The notes under the pieces: generated by a model
What the model was told of the DNA's origin: nothing
The model's database searches: none
What the model saw: the letters and a program-made list of their open reading frames with translations, nothing else
Source of the DNA: Moniliella sp. 'wahieum'
Lineage: Eukaryota; Basidiomycota; Moniliellomycetes; Moniliellales; Moniliellaceae
Reading direction: 5' to 3'
NCBI GenBank assembly: GCA_003971905.1
Contig: RSEE01000024.1
Coordinates: forward strand, 186,001 to 250,000
DNA length: 64,000 nucleotides
Translations under genes and position numbers: made by a program
Shown: positions 45,981-57,895 of the stretch, piece by piece
Layout: every line of letters starts with the position of its first letter
Numbering within the stretch: position 1 is the stretch's first letter

Positions 45981-46398
45981 TGAACCAAACTGGCCAGTTT
46001 CTGTTCCACTTCTGCCTTGCTCAGGCCAGCCAGCTCAACGTGCTTCTCCACGCCACGGTCTGGGCGAGCAGGACGGCAGGGGAAATCGGTAGGGGTTAGC
46101 GGGGACCGGGGGGGAAGGAGAAGGAGAAGGGAGAAGGAGAAGAGGAGAAGGAGAAGAAGGAGAAGGAGAAGGAGAAGGAGAAGGAGAAGAAGGAGACGCA
46201 CCAAACGGGCAAAGGCAGGGCGGGGGGGGTACCCTGGGCCTCGCGGACCAGGAGGGGCAGCGAAGGGTTGGCCGCCTTGATCTGGGCATAGTTGGCCAGC
46301 ACAAACTCGAGCAGCCAGCGGACGATGCGCCCGAGTGGCAAAAGTGGACGCGCAGCTCCTTGAGCGCCGGGGGCAGCGCACGCGCAAAACGCCGACAT
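45977..46398 (-). CDS. NDUFA2: NADH dehydrogenase (complex I) subunit B8 / NDUFA2
   Basis: Accessory thioredoxin-fold subunit of the mitochondrial complex I peripheral arm. From ATG at 46398 the pieces are LPPALKELRVHFCHSGASSA in one frame and LEFVLANYAQIKAANPSLPL LVREAQG in another. An intron (46060-46232) then precedes RGVEKHVELAGLSKAEVEQK LASLVQ and the stop at 45977-45979. Two frame changes fall near 46340 and 46310. About 90-95 residues, the family length. The intron carries a near-pure C/T tract on the coding strand. The gene converges on RINT1 with 67 bases between stops. Confidence 0.88.
46108..46198. repeat. GGAGAA purine repeat inside NDUFA2 intron
   Basis: About 90 bases of GGAGAA/GAAGGA units on the plus strand, so a long polypyrimidine tract in the transcript. 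Confidence 0.9.
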
Positions 46399-46901
46399 GG
46401 GAGCGCACCAGATCCAGCCGAGGGCAGGTGGAGCAGAGCGCCGGCCAGGAGGAGCAGCCAGCCCCACTGCCCCCTCCGGCCCGAGGCAGTTGCGCTTGCA
46501 TTAGAAATGGAGTCGGCACCCCATTCCGCCCCGTTCCGCCCCCCCCCGCCGCATCGCTCACTCGCTTCCTCATATAGTCAAGCACATTTATTTTTAGTGC
46601 TTCTCCGGTTCCCCCTCCCCTCCCGAGTGCCCTTCACATTTACATCAATCAGTGGTAGTGGGTATATGAGCGCTCTCGATATAATTCAACGTTAACCTCC
46701 CTGATTGAACGACTGCTTCCTGGGCGCCCTGAGCGCCTGAGCCCCCATCATCGACATGATCTGGTCCGCTACAGCAAAAAGCCCATGCATCGCATGGTGG
46801 GAAGTGTGAACCCATTGAAGCAAATAAATCGTAATTCCCAACAGAGGAAAAGCTGTTCCAGGTAGCACCTCAGCATCCTGCACACCAAGAGGCAGGTGTA
46901 A
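46399..46901. other. Spacer between NDUFA2 and ALDH
   Basis: No gene recognised. AT content rises at 46570-46700 and 46800-46850, probably the aldehyde dehydrogenase 3' region. Confidence 0.5.
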
Positions 46902-48432
46902 TTACATGTGCGCAAGCGTAGGCGGCCAAGGCAGGTTCTCATTAAAGTTGAGGTGAACCGACTTGGTGTTGGTGTACTCCTTGATCCCCTCAATGCCCAG
47001 TTCGCGGCCCATACCGGACGACTTGTACCCACCAAACGGCACGCCGTTGGACAAGATGGCATAATTGTTGACCCACACCGTACCTGCTTGGATCGCCCCC
47101 GAAACCCGCATGATGGTGCCCATGTCGCGCGCAAACACACCTGCGCCCAAGCCGTAGTCGGTATTGTTGCCGAGCGCGATGGCTTCTTCTTCCGTGTCGA
47201 ATTTGGCCACAGCCAAAACAGGACCAAAGATCTCATCGTCCACACCGCATCCCGGCCTTGCACCCGGAAAACACAGTGGGCGCGACCCAGTACCCCTTTT
47301 CAAACTTGGTGCCCTTGGCGCCGGGCCAGACGCCGCCGCCAAGCTCGAGCTTGGCCTCTTCTTGCCCAGTTCAATGTAGTGCAGGATCTTTTCTTGTTGT
47401 GCCTTGGAGATCTGGGGGCCTTGGAACGTATTGTCATTGAACGGGTCCCCAATTCCGTGCTCCTTCAGCGCCTGGATCAAGCGCGCCATAAATTCATCGT
47501 AAATCCCACTTTGCACAAACAGACGTGTACCCGCCGTGCAGTCCTGGCCCATGTTGAACATGAGCGCAAGAGCCACCCAGGGGATGGCCTGGTCCATGTC
47601 CACATCGTTAAACACCATCACGGGAGACTTGCCACCCAACTCGAGCGTGATCTTCTTCAAGTTGGACTTGGCGGCCATCTCCATAATCTTGCGGCCAGTG
47701 GCAGTCGAGCCAGTAAGGCAACCTTGTCAATTCCCTTGTGGTTCGCAATCGCCGAGCCCACATCGGCACCAAACCCATTGACCACCGACAAGACCCCAGC
47801 GGGGAAGCCCGCCTCGACGACCAACTCGGCAATCTTCAATGCCGTCATCGGCGTCTGTTCCGCCGGCTTGAGCACAACACAGTTGCCTGCCGCCAAGGCC
47901 GGCGCTAGCTTCCAGGACAACATGCCAATCGGGTAGTTCCAAGGAATAATCGCCCCGCACACACCCACTGGCTCATCTTGGTGTACGCCCAGCGCTGCTG
48001 CTCGTCAATCTCATTGTCCGGCCGACACCTTATCGGCCAACCAGCATAGTAGCGGAAGCACCCCCGCCGCATCTGCCACGTCCATCGTCTCGGCGACCCA
48101 GCGCGGCTTGCCACCGTCCAGCGACTCGAGGCTCCGCCAGCTCTTGGCATTCTTCTCCATCAGCTCGGCCAGCTTGAACAGTAGCTCGGCACGGCCAAGG
48201 GGTGTGCTGGGCGGCCCCAGGTGGTGCTGAAGCCTGTGTGGGCGCCTCGACGGCCAAATCCACATCGGCGGCCGAGCCGCGCTCCATAACGGCCAGCACC
48301 TCGCCCGTGGCGGGGTTGAAGGTCTCAAAGGTACGGCCCTCGACGGCCTTGTGGAACTGGTTGTTGATGAAGATGCCGTTGGGGGCCTTGAGGGTTGCGC
48401 CCGAGGGGCGAAGGGATGGAGAGCGTCGACAT
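46902..48432 (-). CDS. NAD(P)-dependent aldehyde dehydrogenase
   Basis: Oxidises aldehydes to acids; of the ALDH1/2-like class, cytosolic since no clear targeting signal is seen. From ATG at 48432 ([13 protein letters not shown]): [144 protein letters not shown] with the catalytic Glu, [20 protein letters not shown] with the catalytic Cys, [20 protein letters not shown], and the C-terminal [31 protein letters not shown]. Frame changes near 48400, 48235, 48000, 47690 and 47250-47390. About 500 residues. No intron is seen. Confidence 0.93.
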
Positions 48433-48729
48433 GGGCGAACGGAGGGGGGGAGAGGAAGAGACAGAGACAGAGAGGGAGGCCGATGGGTCAGGGGGGGGGA
48501 AGCAGGCGGCTTATAAGCAGCAATCTGGGATCTGGGTTCTGGGTTCTTGATCTGGGAATTCATCTGAATCGGAAGATACGATCCGAAGCGCTGGCTGGCT
48601 GTGGGCCCGGGGCCGAGTGCTACTATCCTACCATCCTACTACCCTGCTATCCTGCTATCCTCCGGCCTGCCCAACACGCGTCGACCCGACCGGTCGCCGT
48701 GCACGGGCGTTTGCGTTTGCGTGACTGAG

Positions 48730-48757
48730 GACGACGGGCGACGCGTGACGCGTGACG
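48730..48757. repeat. Heptamer array GACGACG / GGCGACG / CGTGACG x2
   Basis: Four exact seven-base steps sharing the tail GACG. Confidence 0.85.
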
Positions 48758-49006
48758 GAAGGCGACATGTGGCAGGCAGCGCCACTGCCGCGCTGCCCCC
48801 TGCCCGCAATCGAAATCTAATCGCCACCCGGGCACGGCGCCAGCCGCGGGGGGGGGCCCTGGCTGCTGGCCGGTGACGACCAGCCGATGCGATGCGTGAT
48901 GGGCGCACCGCGCGGCTCGGGCGTCGTTGCTGTTGGGGCGTGGCGCCAGTGTCTGCCTCCCACCCGCAGACACTCGTCGCCCGCCGTGCCGCATGCCCCA
49001 TGCCAT

Positions 49007-49034
49007 GTGCAGCGTGCAGCGTGCAACGTTCAAA
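49007..49034. repeat. Heptamer array GTGCAGC x2, GTGCAAC, GTTCAAA
   Basis: Four exact seven-base steps. The last two units drift toward the GTTCAAC class seen elsewhere, linking two heptamer classes in one array. Confidence 0.88.
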
Positions 49035-49273
49035 TGGTCACGTGCGACCGTTGCCCCGCCTCGCCACGCGCGGTCGGGCGGGGCAGCGGGGCGGAACGCG
49101 GGTTCCGCCTGGGGCTCGTCTCGCGGCGCCGCGCCGGCCGCCGCTCACATGCATCACAGCCCGCCGAAGCGGCCGTCGGCGCTGGCGCGGGCGCGGGCGT
49201 CGCGCGCGGCATGGCTCTGGTCTCTGGTCTCTGGTCTCTTGCGCATTGCCCCCCCCGCCTCCCCTCCCCCGCC

Positions 49274-49890
49274 ATGGCCACCTCTGCGCGCTCGGCCAGC
49301 GCAGCCGAGATCGACGCGGCGGTAAGCAAACTGACCACCTACCGCAACGTCACTGGCTACCTCGTCCTCACCCGCCCCCACCGCCCAGACGACCTGCCCG
49401 CCCTCATCCGCCGGCGGCCCAGAGTTTGAAGGCGCCCTTGCCCCCCCCGTCCTACCCGCCGACGCTGAGGAGCAGCCTCCAGCCCAGTCCCAGTCCCAGT
49501 CCCAATCCCAATCCCAGTCCCAATCCCAGTCCCAGTCCCAGCCCCAGCCCCGCCCCAGCCCCAGTCGGGCACCAACAAGAAACGCGACCAGGTCAAGGCA
49601 GTGATCAACCTCGTCTCCCATACGTTCGGAGGCCTCGCCGACGCCGCCCAGGAACTGGACAAGGGCGAACTGCGATTTGTCCGGCTCCGTACCGCCTCGC
49701 GCGAAATCATGATTGCCCCCAGCCCCCAATTCGTTCTGGCTGTGGTACAGGTCCGTGTCTTCTGTCCTTGGCGTGGAGGGGGAGTGGTGTTGGTTGTGAG
49801 AATCCGCGATGCTGACTGGCCCCACTGGGCGCCTCTGCTCTGCTTGCTGTCCCTCTTTTTCCCCACTAGGACCCGACCGTCCCGCCCTAG
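49274..49890 (+). CDS. Dynein light chain, roadblock/LC7 type
   Basis: Small dimeric light chain of cytoplasmic dynein. The start MATSARSASAAEIDAAVSKL leads to YRNVTGYLVLTRPHRPDDLP, the roadblock first strand. The middle carries a (Gln-Ser)n insert encoded by CAGTCC/CAATCC hexamers (about 49485-49545). It resumes with KKRDQVKAVINLVSHTFGGL, GELRFVRLRTASREIMIAPS and PQFVLAVVQ. An intron (49751-49869, donor GTCCGT) precedes DPTVPP and the stop at 49888-49890. The LRFVRLRT and EIMIAP pattern is diagnostic. Frame changes near 49415 and 49565. About 160 residues against 95-110 in most members; the excess is the repeat region. Confidence 0.82.
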
Positions 49891-51446
49891 CTTACTCTGT
49901 GTATGTATCGAACAAGTACCATCGGCGAGCAGATAGTGCACCACTCAATCCACACTCTAGTCCATCAGCATGCTCACGTTCTTGCACGGGTACTTGGTTT
50001 GGCGGAACAGTATGCGTCAGGGTGCACTGGAATGCCTCAAGGTCCTTTTGCGCCTCTCTCTCCCTTGAGCGTTCAGTGCATGGAACATGGAACTGTTTGG
50101 AACGAAAAGATGCTTTTTTTTCTCGTCCAGACCGCTCATGGTGCTTGGATGCCAATGCTGGTGGCACCACTGGACCAGGGTTCATCGCTACTCAGGTGAA
50201 GCTTGAAGCTTGAAGGGGTGTCACTGGCATGCCGATCCTTATGCGCTTCTGGAGGAAATGCACAGGCTCCACACGATCGGCACGAGCATGGTCTGATAGA
50301 AAGGCCGTGTCTTTCGGCATGTTAGAAAGCACATTTTTCAGTCAGACTTCTCGCTCACCACAAAGGGAAGAAAAGGCGGAGGGGGGTGTATCCGTCACTG
50401 TTTCAACCGGAGTTCAACGGAGGTACGGCTGGAACTGTACCTGCATCTCAACTGCCATCCTTCCAGCGTCTAACCCACATCGATGGTCAGGACATAGAGC
50501 CAGTGCGTCCCCCCCTTGCCACCTGCCTTTTAGGAGAAAATAGTGGTACACCCATGAGGCCAAAGGAAGCATTCATTTGGTCTGTCTAGATTGAGGCGAA
50601 TTCCCGGAGTGCACGTTGGTTAGCACCCTCGGGGGTACTTGCCCTTTCCCTTGGGTGTTGAGTTGAACGTCACCCTCTACCGGTTAGCCGGGTACAACCC
50701 AGTTACCCTTGGACCAGTCCGCATCCTCAGAGGGGGTTGGGACCGGAGCAGTAAGGCTACGGGGGATACATGGCCCAACATCCTTCCCACCTCAGGTTGA
50801 CCCGCACGTCCCATGAGATAGCCCTAATGCCATTGTCTCGCCCACTTTGCTTCCGCGCTGCTACATCTGCTCCAACGGCGCGGAGACAACGCTGGCATAC
50901 GTTTGTCGGCGAGGACGGCCGGATGGCAGAGTCTGGAGAGATGGATTGGTGGTGGGGAGCGCAGGGAGAGACCAGGAGGTCGATCAGGATGCAGGATTGA
51001 TGCAGATGGTCGATGGTCGATGATCCATAATCAATGCTCGACCGACGGATGTGAAATCGAAGACGATGGGTTGCAATTTCAATCTGGGTCTGCCGATGGC
51101 TATGGCAGATGCTAGATGACGCGTGACGGGTGGTCGGTGGTCCTAATCGGTGACATTGCGCTTCTCTGGTTTCGGCAACAAATACTTTCTGGGCTGACTT
51201 GGAGCACTTGCACCGAAGAAGCCGCACACTGGCTGGGTGCCGGCGCGGCATTAGTAAGGGACGCCCGGGCGCACGGGCAGTGTCGCCGGTTGGCTCCGGG
51301 GGGGGCCGCTAGGCTAGGGCGTGCTAGCCAGCCTGCCGGGAGCCCAGGCTGCCGACGCAAGGCAGGCCCCGGCGCGGGTGCCAGTGCGAGGCCTCCAGCG
51401 TCCAACCGTCTTCCCTTCTCCACCACTCGACCTGCCTGTCCCGACC
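49891..51446. other. 1.5 kb spacer with heptamer repeats
   Basis: No gene recognised. GCTTGAA twice at 50201-50214 preceded by GTGAA, and GTCGATG twice near 51009-51022 within a run of GAT-containing heptamers. ORFs are short and unconvincing. Confidence 0.5.
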
Positions 51447-51797
51447 ATGTCTGAAGAAAAGCCGCAGATTGTGCTCCAGACCGCGCCCTTTGACGCGCGC
51501 TTCCCCAACCAGAACCAGACCAAGCGCTGCTTCCAGGCCTACACCGACTACTTCAAGTGCGTCGCTGCCAAGGGCGAGGAGTTCACCCCCTGCCAGCAAT
51601 TCTCCCGCGTCTACAACTCCATCTGCCCCGTCGACTGGGTACGTTCCTTCCCCTCTCCTGCCGTCTCTGGGGCTGTGTTTTGTATCCAGGCAGCCGGACC
51701 AACTCACTAACCTCCCCATCCCCTTCCCGTCAACCAGGTTGAAAAGTGGGACGAGCAGCGCGAGGAGGGCAACTTTGCCGGCAACCTTACTCCTTAA
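51447..51797 (+). CDS. COX12: Cytochrome c oxidase subunit VIb
   Basis: Intermembrane-space subunit of complex IV. Complete and in frame: MSEEKPQIVLQTAPFDARFP, NQNQTKRCFQAYTDYFKC (CX9C), TPCQQFSRVYNSICPVDW (CX10C). An intron (51639-51737, GTACGT donor) precedes VEKWDEQREEGNFAGNLTP and the stop at 51795-51797. The four Cys of the twin motif, which form disulphides through the Mia40 pathway, are all present. 84 residues, the family length. Confidence 0.97.
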
Positions 51798-52829
51798 GTG
51801 TCCCGGCCGCTCTGGCGTTGCGCCCCCCCTTCTCACCCCATGTCCCACCGCCCAACCAATTCATTGTGCACACCCCATCTCTGCTGCTGTCTCCTGTCTT
51901 CTGTCTACTATTTGCGCCACGGATCGGTAGGGTACATGTGGCTGGCGTGTGGACCGGGCGGGACTTGGCACACGCTTCCACCTGCTTCGTAGTCCCTCCA
52001 CCTTCCTCCCTCTCTTCCCCCCTTCTGTATCCGATCCGCCCGCCAGTTTGTCAGCTTGTTGCGCTAGAAATGCACCAGCCACGTGCTACCTGCACCGCAG
52101 GCGGTAGTTTTCTCGCGCCCATCTCTGCGCACGCGGGAGGATTCTACCGACCCAAACGGGGCGTTCGGAGCGCTCCCGCGCCCAGCCCGATGGCTCGTAA
52201 GGGAGGTTGGATGCGTGAGAATGGCGCTGAGGCATAGGTGACAGACAGCCGGTGTGGGGGGAAGCGTATGGAAAAAAAGTAGTCGTGCAGCCGGGGCAGG
52301 TCTCCTATATGGGAGGCGAAAGTACGGACGCTTGAGCTCGAGTCAAACGAGGCAGGGGAGAGTTTGGGCAAAAGGAAGGTCGAAGAGAGGATAGAGAAAA
52401 TAGATTGGTGGGCAAATGTCGGGGTCAATGTCAGTGTTCAGTGTCAGATTTCAGAGCAGCGCTCCGTCCGACCCGCGAGGCCATCGGGCGATGAACGTTG
52501 AACGTTGAGCAGGGCCTGAGTCAGGAATATAATTTTTGGCCGTAGGCCGTTCAGGCTCCGAGCAGGACAAAGAATGGGGCGGGAGCCAAGCCAGCCTGCC
52601 AGCCGAGCCGAGCGCAGCCGCCCAGCGCCCGCCCGCCCCTGGCGCTCATTGAGCGCTCAGGCTGAGCCGTTATCGACGTTATCTCTCACCCGCTCCTTTG
52701 GGATCAGCTTAATTCCTCCCCGCCCCCCCCACACGTCAGACGGACCAGTCGCAACGCAACAGAAGGTGCGGTGGTGCTGTCCTGTCCTGTGCTTCTGCTC
52801 CGCCACCTTGCTCCAGTTCCGTCACCATA
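51798..52829. other. Spacer with GTTGAAC heptamers
   Basis: No gene recognised. GATGAAC, GTTGAAC, GTTGAGC at 52490-52510, preceded by a TCAGTGT-type period-7 run near 52425-52455. Confidence 0.5.
52490..52510. repeat. Heptamer array GATGAAC / GTTGAAC / GTTGAGC
   Basis: Three exact seven-base steps, the inverse complement of the TTCAACG class. Confidence 0.85.
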
Positions 52830-54472
<1,643 letters not shown>

Positions 54473-55174
54473 ATTAAAGTAGTACGCATAGAATAGGATA
54501 TGCTGGTGTGTGGTTCCTCTTTCCCCCCTGTCCCAGTCTTCTCACCCGGGCCATTGCTCGACCACATGAGTACGATGGACAACATGCCTTTTTTCCCTCT
54601 CGTCTTTAGACTGCACATACGCCCAAACCTGAATCGATTGGTATGGGAAAGAGTAAGAACCGTGACAGTAACGTCAAGGGCCCAAAGTGTATAGATCATA
54701 GATTAGTCTTCGTATCATCCCCGTCGCGCGTTCACTCGGAATGCCAGCCTTACAACCGTTTCCGTAGGCGGGGGCGCTGGCCCTAGCTAACCACATGGCC
54801 ATCGCGCACTTCGTTACGAGAAGTAAAGCCCACGGGAAAGGACGCGTTCGTCCACTCACGCTCTTTTCATATGGGACTCACTCCAAGAGGGTAGCCGTTG
54901 GGTCGCTGCGCTCACAACAGGAGTACCCACCTCTCTGCGGGGTTCACCGACGTCATCAAAGCCACTTGTTGGCCTTCTTGAGCACGCTCCCACCTCAGCC
55001 AGACTGCGTGCTGCTCTCCGGTGCTCTCGTCTGAGGGACACTAGCTACGCTAGGTTAACGTTAACCCCTTTGCGTCTCCCTCTCCCGCGCTTGGCTCAGC
55101 ATGGCTTGTAGGGTACATCACATTGGCATCACAGTAAGAGCGGCGCACAGAGCGCTCGTATCACCCAGCCCGTA
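54473..55174. other. Spacer between ARG5,6 and HSF genes
   Basis: No gene recognised and no reductase-like sequence. It contains a perfect 14-base palindrome GGTTAACGTTAACC at 55053-55066. Confidence 0.6.
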
Positions 55175-57250
55175 TCACGTGCTGGGCGACTGGGGCCTGG
55201 GGGTGGCGCTGGTACCGCTCGCGCCCGTCGTGGCTGGCAACGGCGTGGGCGGGTCAGTCAGAGAAGGGTCGTCAGTGAGGAACTGAGCGAACAAGTCTTC
55301 CTCTTGAGGCTCCGGCCACTGCAGCGCCGCAATGCCACGTGTCCATGCGTCCTGATGGTCTTCCACCACTTGCGCCGCATGAGGATCGCCCGGACGCAAC
55401 TCGTCGGCCAGCGCAGAGAGAGAACGTGGCAGTCGCGCTGGCGTCGGCGTCGTTGTCGTTGCAGGTGCAGGTGCAGGTGTTGGTGCAGATGTTGGTTCTG
55501 TGATAGGTGCTGTGGTAGGTGCTATGGTAGGTGCGGTGGTAGGTGCAGGGGCAGGCATCTGGGCTGGCGCTTGGGCTGAGGTTGGGTGTGTCCAAGTGTC
55601 CCTGGTGTCTCTTGCACTGGTGGAGCGCGGGTGGGCAGCATTGAGCAACTGGGCAAGCCAGTGAGCCCCCTGCTCCGTGCCGAGGACCTGTAATACCTCG
55701 GCCCGTTGCCGCGGGCTAAGCCGAGGGGGAGACGGCTGCCGGTGCGCTTGTGGTTGTGATTGCGCTTGTGGTTGTGGTTGTGGCTGAGGCGGCGGCGGTA
55801 CAGACTCCATCTCCTCGGCCCCTGGCGAGCCTAGCCGCTCAAATCTCCCTGCATCCTCGTACCCCGTCAAATTGGCATTCACCGCGGCCTTCGAATCCCA
55901 ATCCCAATCTCGGTTCCCGTTCCCGTTCCCATTCCCGTTCCCGTTCCGATTCCTCGACCCCTTCACGGAGGTAGATGGATCTGGGTGCCAACCTTCGGGG
56001 CCCTGGAGCAGCGCCCGGCCCGAGACGGGCCGCTCACGGGAAAGACGGGCAAGGTCGTCCGGTAAGCCTGCGTGAGCACTGGGGTCAGCACCTTCGCGCA
56101 ACGCCGGGACCGAACCAAATACGCCGCCGAGGAAACGCAGGATCTTTTCAAGCGCATCGTGTTGCTTGCGTTCGCGCCGGTGGGCATCTTGTCGGTCAGC
56201 CCAGAGGCTTTTGAGCCGCACGCAGATGCGCAACTTCCCGCACCAAATCGTTTTGCTGCGTCTGGAGCGTCTGCAGGACTGAGGCCAGGTTCACGCCCCA
56301 TGCATGTGCGGCAGAAGAAGGGGGCGCACCAGTTGACCCACTTGGCTCGGAGGGCGGGGCCGTGGTGGACGCTGCCGAGGTCGAGGTCGAGGTCGAGGTC
56401 GAGGTTGAGGTTGAGGCAGATGCGGAAGGGAGAAAATTGGCTGCCCACAATGCAGCAGCAGGGTTGTTCGGGAGACCGTTGGCGGTCCGCAGCGCTTCAA
56501 CCAGTCGCGGCGACAGACCAGAGGGGGGTAAGTAGGGTGTCAAGGCAGTCGAGCTCGCTGGCGCCAAAGTTGAAGGTACGGGTGAGTCAGCTGGAACGAG
56601 ACCAGCAGGCGGGATGGCAACAGGCGGCAAAGATAGCGAGGAGAACGGGGATGGAAAAGGAAGTGAGAGGCGCGAAGACCGCGATGGCGCTGGAGACGCT
56701 GGACGGGGGTGCTTGTGCCCGGCAAGTTGGGTTTGAGGCGTGGACTTTTTCCGCACGACCAGGTGCATGAGTTGAGGCTGGTCCCGCTGAAAGAAAGGGT
56801 GGAGGAACTCATTGAGGTCGCCCTGCATCAAAGTACCGGCCGACGGGTCTTGCTTCTTCTCATCCGGCGGCGAGCAGCTGCCAGGCACGTTCACTACGGG
56901 TTCTAGAGCTCCCGTCTGGAGATGGGGCACCTTGTGGAACCCGTACATGTTGAGTTGGCGCACAAAGCTGCTGAAGCGTTTGTGCAGAAAGAAGCGGGGA
57001 AGAAGCTCCTCCGAAAAACGCAGTGGGTCGCAGATAAAGATGGACTTGCCCGATGGGCTCCAGCGAATCAGCTCGTCAGTTGACGGGTCATCCACCATAC
57101 TTGGGGCCACAGTCAGCCTTGATCCGAAGTGATGGGAAACAGAGCAGATAGGGAGCGGCGGGAAAGGAGTGCGTACCTGCGCAGCTTGTTGAGGAAGGCC
57201 GGGTAGATCTTACCCGGCCCCTGCGATGGCTGTGGTGTTGCGACCTCCAT
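55175..57250 (-). CDS. HSF1: Heat shock transcription factor
   Basis: Trimeric activator of heat-shock genes. Exon 1 is MEVATPQPSQGPGKIYPAFL NKLR. An intron (57100-57176, GTACGC donor, CTGAC branch) interrupts the DNA-binding domain, which continues SMVDDPSTDELIRWSPSGKS, LRFSEELLPRFFLHKRFSSF and VRQLNMYGFHKVPHLQTG, the winged-helix recognition part. A Ser/Pro linker leads to a coiled coil (VLQTLQTQQNDLVREVAHLR, then, after a frame change near 56215, VRLKSLWADRQDAHRRERKQ HDALEKILRFL), the HR-A/B trimerisation region. The C-terminal part has Asn-Gly, Pro-Gln and Pro-Ala repeats and an acidic tail (EEDLFAQFLTDDPSL), a probable activation domain. About 690 residues. An Hsf1 or Sfl1-type paralogue cannot be separated by eye. 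Confidence 0.9.
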
Positions 57251-57895
57251 GGTGGCTGCTGCTCAACCCTCCATCTGCCGGGCCGAGCTAGATATGCGGA
57301 GGGCGGGACACGATTGCCCGATACCCGGGTTTTGCACCGATTGTACTCAATCGCTGCGCCAACAGACTTGAACGTTCAACGTTGTTCAACGTAGTTCAGC
57401 CTCCTGGCTCGGCCAACTCGCAAAGAATGAAGACGGCGGGAAGAAGAGACATGCAACCTCCAATACTCACCAGACGCCAAGCAATCTCCATCCACCCTTC
57501 CACGACCACTGGCTCCTTGTCTTCCGAAGTCAGGCGTAAAAAAACAAGCACCGTGCTGGAGAATGGCGCCGCTTTCCCGTCCGGAGGAGGGTAACGTGCA
57601 CAGGTTGCAGCCTGCGCTCACCGTCTGCCGTTTATTGATTGGGAGAAAGCGCAGTTGCGACGGAGGTGATGCAAACACAAACCAAAAAACTACCGACCGA
57701 AAAACTACTGCACCTCCCAATATGTCATAACCTCCGGTCCCGGTGGTGGATGAGAGCAGGCATTCAGTAGATTGTTCAAAAACAGGGGGGTCCAAACAAT
57801 GAAGTCGAGGAGGGGTATGATACACAGAGGGGAGAATACGCACGTGCAGTGAGAGCAAAGGAGGGGGGGGGTGGGGCACAAAAGTGAAGGTTCGA
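57251..57895. other. Spacer with GTTCAAC repeats
   Basis: CTTGAAC, GTTCAAC, then GTTCAAC and GTTCAGC at ten-base steps, 57367-57400, some 120 bases upstream of HSF. No gene recognised. Confidence 0.5.

Larger units (their letters stand above)
48433..49273. other. Divergent spacer between ALDH and roadblock with heptamer arrays
   Basis: No gene recognised. Two arrays are listed separately. A CTATCCTAC-type run (TACTATCCTACCATCC) lies near 48620-48660. Confidence 0.5.
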
